A stretch of 13,703 bases of DNA from Nanobdellota archaeon. GTDB taxonomy: Archaea > Nanobdellota > Nanobdellia > Pacearchaeales > GW2011-AR1. Position numbers and translations under genes: made by a program. Below, piece by piece: positions 12,758-13,703 of this stretch. Numbering within the stretch: the first letter of the stretch is position 1; each line of letters begins with the position of its first letter. Under the pieces are notes generated by a model, which saw only the letters and a list, made by a program, of their open reading frames with translations, did not search any database and had not been told where the DNA came from. The stretch is from NCBI GenBank assembly GCA_023397215.1, contig JAEWUG010000036.1:1-13703 (forward strand), read 5' to 3'.

Positions 12758-13081
12758 TTATAATTTTTGTTTTAACCATTCTCTAATCATTTCTTCTGGT
12801 TGAGCACCATTAAATTCGTCAATAATTTGACCATTTTTGAATAATTTCACAGCAGGAATACTCATAACAGAATATTTCATTGCATTTTCTTGATTCTTTT
12901 CAACATTAACTTTTGCAAGAATAATCGACTCACCTAAATCTTGAGCTATTCTCTCTAAAACAGGTTTTAACATCATACAAGGACCACACCAAGATGCCCA
13001 AAAATCAACTAAAACAGGAATAGTCTTTGATTGATTAATCACCTTTTCTTCAAACTCAGAATCATTAACATCAATAATCAT
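12758..13081 (-). CDS. trxA: Thioredoxin
   Basis: This is a cytosolic disulfide reductase of 107 residues, the standard thioredoxin length. The active site is FWASWCGPC (27-35; C32 and C35), with buried D26, a following Lys (MMLKP), the cis-proline P76 in VMSIPAV, and the C-terminal GAQPEEMIREWL helix. An upstream in-frame TTG (13087) is possible, but the ATG at 13081 is preferred: thioredoxins start shortly before the first strand, and the TATA box lies 25-26 nt from this ATG. The reductant partner (thioredoxin reductase) is not in the window. The divergent neighbour is an envelope folding factor of SurA/PrsA type, so a shared protein-folding theme is possible though not proven. Confidence 0.96.
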   Translation of the reverse strand: MIIDVNDSEFEEKVINQSKTIPVLVDFWASWCGPCMMLKPVLERIAQDLGESIILAKVNVEKNQENAMKYSVMSIPAVKLFKNGQIIDEFNGAQPEEMIREWLKQKL

Positions 13082-13102
13082 AAACAAAAATATTAATTAT
13101 GT

Positions 13103-13110
13103 TTTATAAA
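13103..13110 (-). promoter_or_regulatory. TATA box for thioredoxin
   Basis: TTTATAAA reads the same on both strands and is centred about 25-26 nt upstream of the ATG at 13081, giving a leaderless transcript. Confidence 0.55.
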
Positions 13111-13129
13111 TTTAGTTGTGATAAAAACA

Positions 13130-13137
13130 TTTATATA
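13130..13137 (+). promoter_or_regulatory. Consensus TATA box for the SurA-like gene
   Basis: TTTATATA is an exact match to the archaeal box A consensus, about 26 nt before the ATG at 13159. It is the best-matching TATA box in the window. Confidence 0.6.
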
Positions 13138-13158
13138 TAATTTTTATTAAATTTAATT

Positions 13159-13703
13159 ATGAATAAAGAGGATTTTATAAAATTTTTAAGCAGTAAAGAC
13201 CTATTAATCCTTTTATTAGTTATTTTAGTGATTTTATTTACATTAATTTATTTTAACAATAAATCTTTTTTTCCATCTGAAGAAGAACTAAATAACCCAA
13301 TTATTATAACAATAAATAAACAAAATATAAAGTTAAATGATATACTTTATTTTAAAGAAATAGCATTAATTGAAGGGAATAAAAATTTAACGAATCATGA
13401 AGCAATGGATCATATCATTAATGAAGAATTACTATACATTGCTGCTTCAAAAGAAGGATTTAGTATAAATGATAAAGAAATTAAAGAAACATTAAATGAA
13501 AGTTTAGATCAAGAATCTTATAATTATTATAAAAAATATTATATTATAAATCAGTATAAAAATAAAATTTTAGAAAGAAATAATGAAAAATTTAATGTTA
13601 CTAAAGAAGAAATTTTAGACTTATTTAACTTTATGAAAGATAGATATCCTAAAGTTTATCCTCCTTTTGAAGAGATTGAGCCCAATTTAAAAGAGATATT
13701 AAT
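13159..13703 (+). CDS. Membrane-anchored SurA/PrsA-like chaperone, N-terminal part (cut by window end)
   Basis: This is an open frame without a stop to the window edge (181 codons plus 2 nt). A short cytoplasmic N terminus is followed by a transmembrane helix (about 14-32) and an extracytoplasmic region. Residues 48-150 resemble the SurA/PrsA N-terminal chaperone domain: IITINKQNIKLNDILYFKE (49-67, the vnGe.It...f element), MDHIINEELLYIAASKEGF (83-101, the i.e.ll...A...gi element) and INDKEIKETLNE (103-114, the vsdeei...l element), then a helical stretch with KFNVTKEEILDLF. In that family this region binds unfolded secreted proteins, and a parvulin-type prolyl isomerase domain often follows. 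Here that part lies beyond the window. The role would be folding of the many exported proteins encoded nearby. Weaker alternative: a generic helical surface protein. Confidence 0.75.
   Translation, partial: MNKEDFIKFLSSKDLLILLLVILVILFTLIYFNNKSFFPSEEELNNPIIITINKQNIKLNDILYFKEIALIEGNKNLTNHEAMDHIINEELLYIAASKEGFSINDKEIKETLNESLDQESYNYYKKYYIINQYKNKILERNNEKFNVTKEEILDLFNFMKDRYPKVYPPFEEIEPNLKEIL

Noticed and set aside
13082..13087. TTG start adding two residues to thioredoxin
   Set aside because: The ATG at 13081 has the right TATA spacing for a leaderless transcript and gives the usual thioredoxin length.

Overview
The window reads as a compact, AT-rich (roughly three quarters A+T by eye) chromosomal segment of a DPANN archaeon, most like the Pacearchaeota/Woesearchaeota group. 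The support comes from an archaeal/eukaryotic-type ribosomal protein L15e, an archaeo-eukaryotic primase carrying a fused large-subunit-like C-terminal domain, a small histone-fold protein, a tRNA-Ile without encoded CCA, TATA boxes about 25-27 nt upstream of many ATG codons (leaderless transcripts), and many short secreted or membrane-anchored proteins. No transposon, CRISPR array or phage gene is visible. Intergenic gaps are tiny, and several neighbouring genes abut or overlap.

Layout. 1-62: tail of an unidentified upstream gene. 93-944: tRNA-dihydrouridine synthase. 975-2834: UvrD-type helicase with an unusual N-terminal RQC-like winged helix. 2814-4136 (minus strand): a degenerate PP-loop (Ncs6/TtcA-like) protein, a secreted Cys-rich microprotein with a strong Shine-Dalgarno, and a membrane-tethered winged-helix regulator. 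4218-4870 (plus strand, divergent from the regulator): a 53-aa histone-fold protein, translationally overlapped with a PD-(D/E)XK nuclease. 4900-6010: a membrane-anchored surface protein and a conserved cytoplasmic protein of unknown role. 6011-9127 (minus strand): a two-gene cell-surface operon, an alpha/alpha-toroid protein with Cys modules and a cytoplasmic Pro-rich tail, followed by a beta-rich protein carrying one of the same Cys modules. 9225-10742: fused primase. 10708-11734 (minus strand): a TasA-like secreted fibre-subunit candidate and a membrane-anchored partner. 11860-11933: tRNA-Ile(GAU). 11934-12180: a non-coding stretch with one conspicuous GC-rich hairpin. 12181-12750: L15e. 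12758-13081 (minus strand): thioredoxin. 13159 to the end: a membrane-anchored SurA/PrsA-like chaperone, cut by the window edge.

The genes fall into two themes. One is information processing: Dus, tRNA-Ile, L15e, primase, helicase, nuclease and histone. The other is the cell envelope: Cys-rich and toroid surface proteins, a fibre candidate, a SurA-like folding factor and a membrane-tethered regulator. The most unusual items are the alpha3-less histone/nuclease pair, the primase whose large-subunit-like domain has no cysteine for an Fe-S cluster, the RQC-UvrD fusion, the PP-loop pseudoenzyme candidate and the toroid/Cys-module operon. Family assignments rest on motif reading without database searches.
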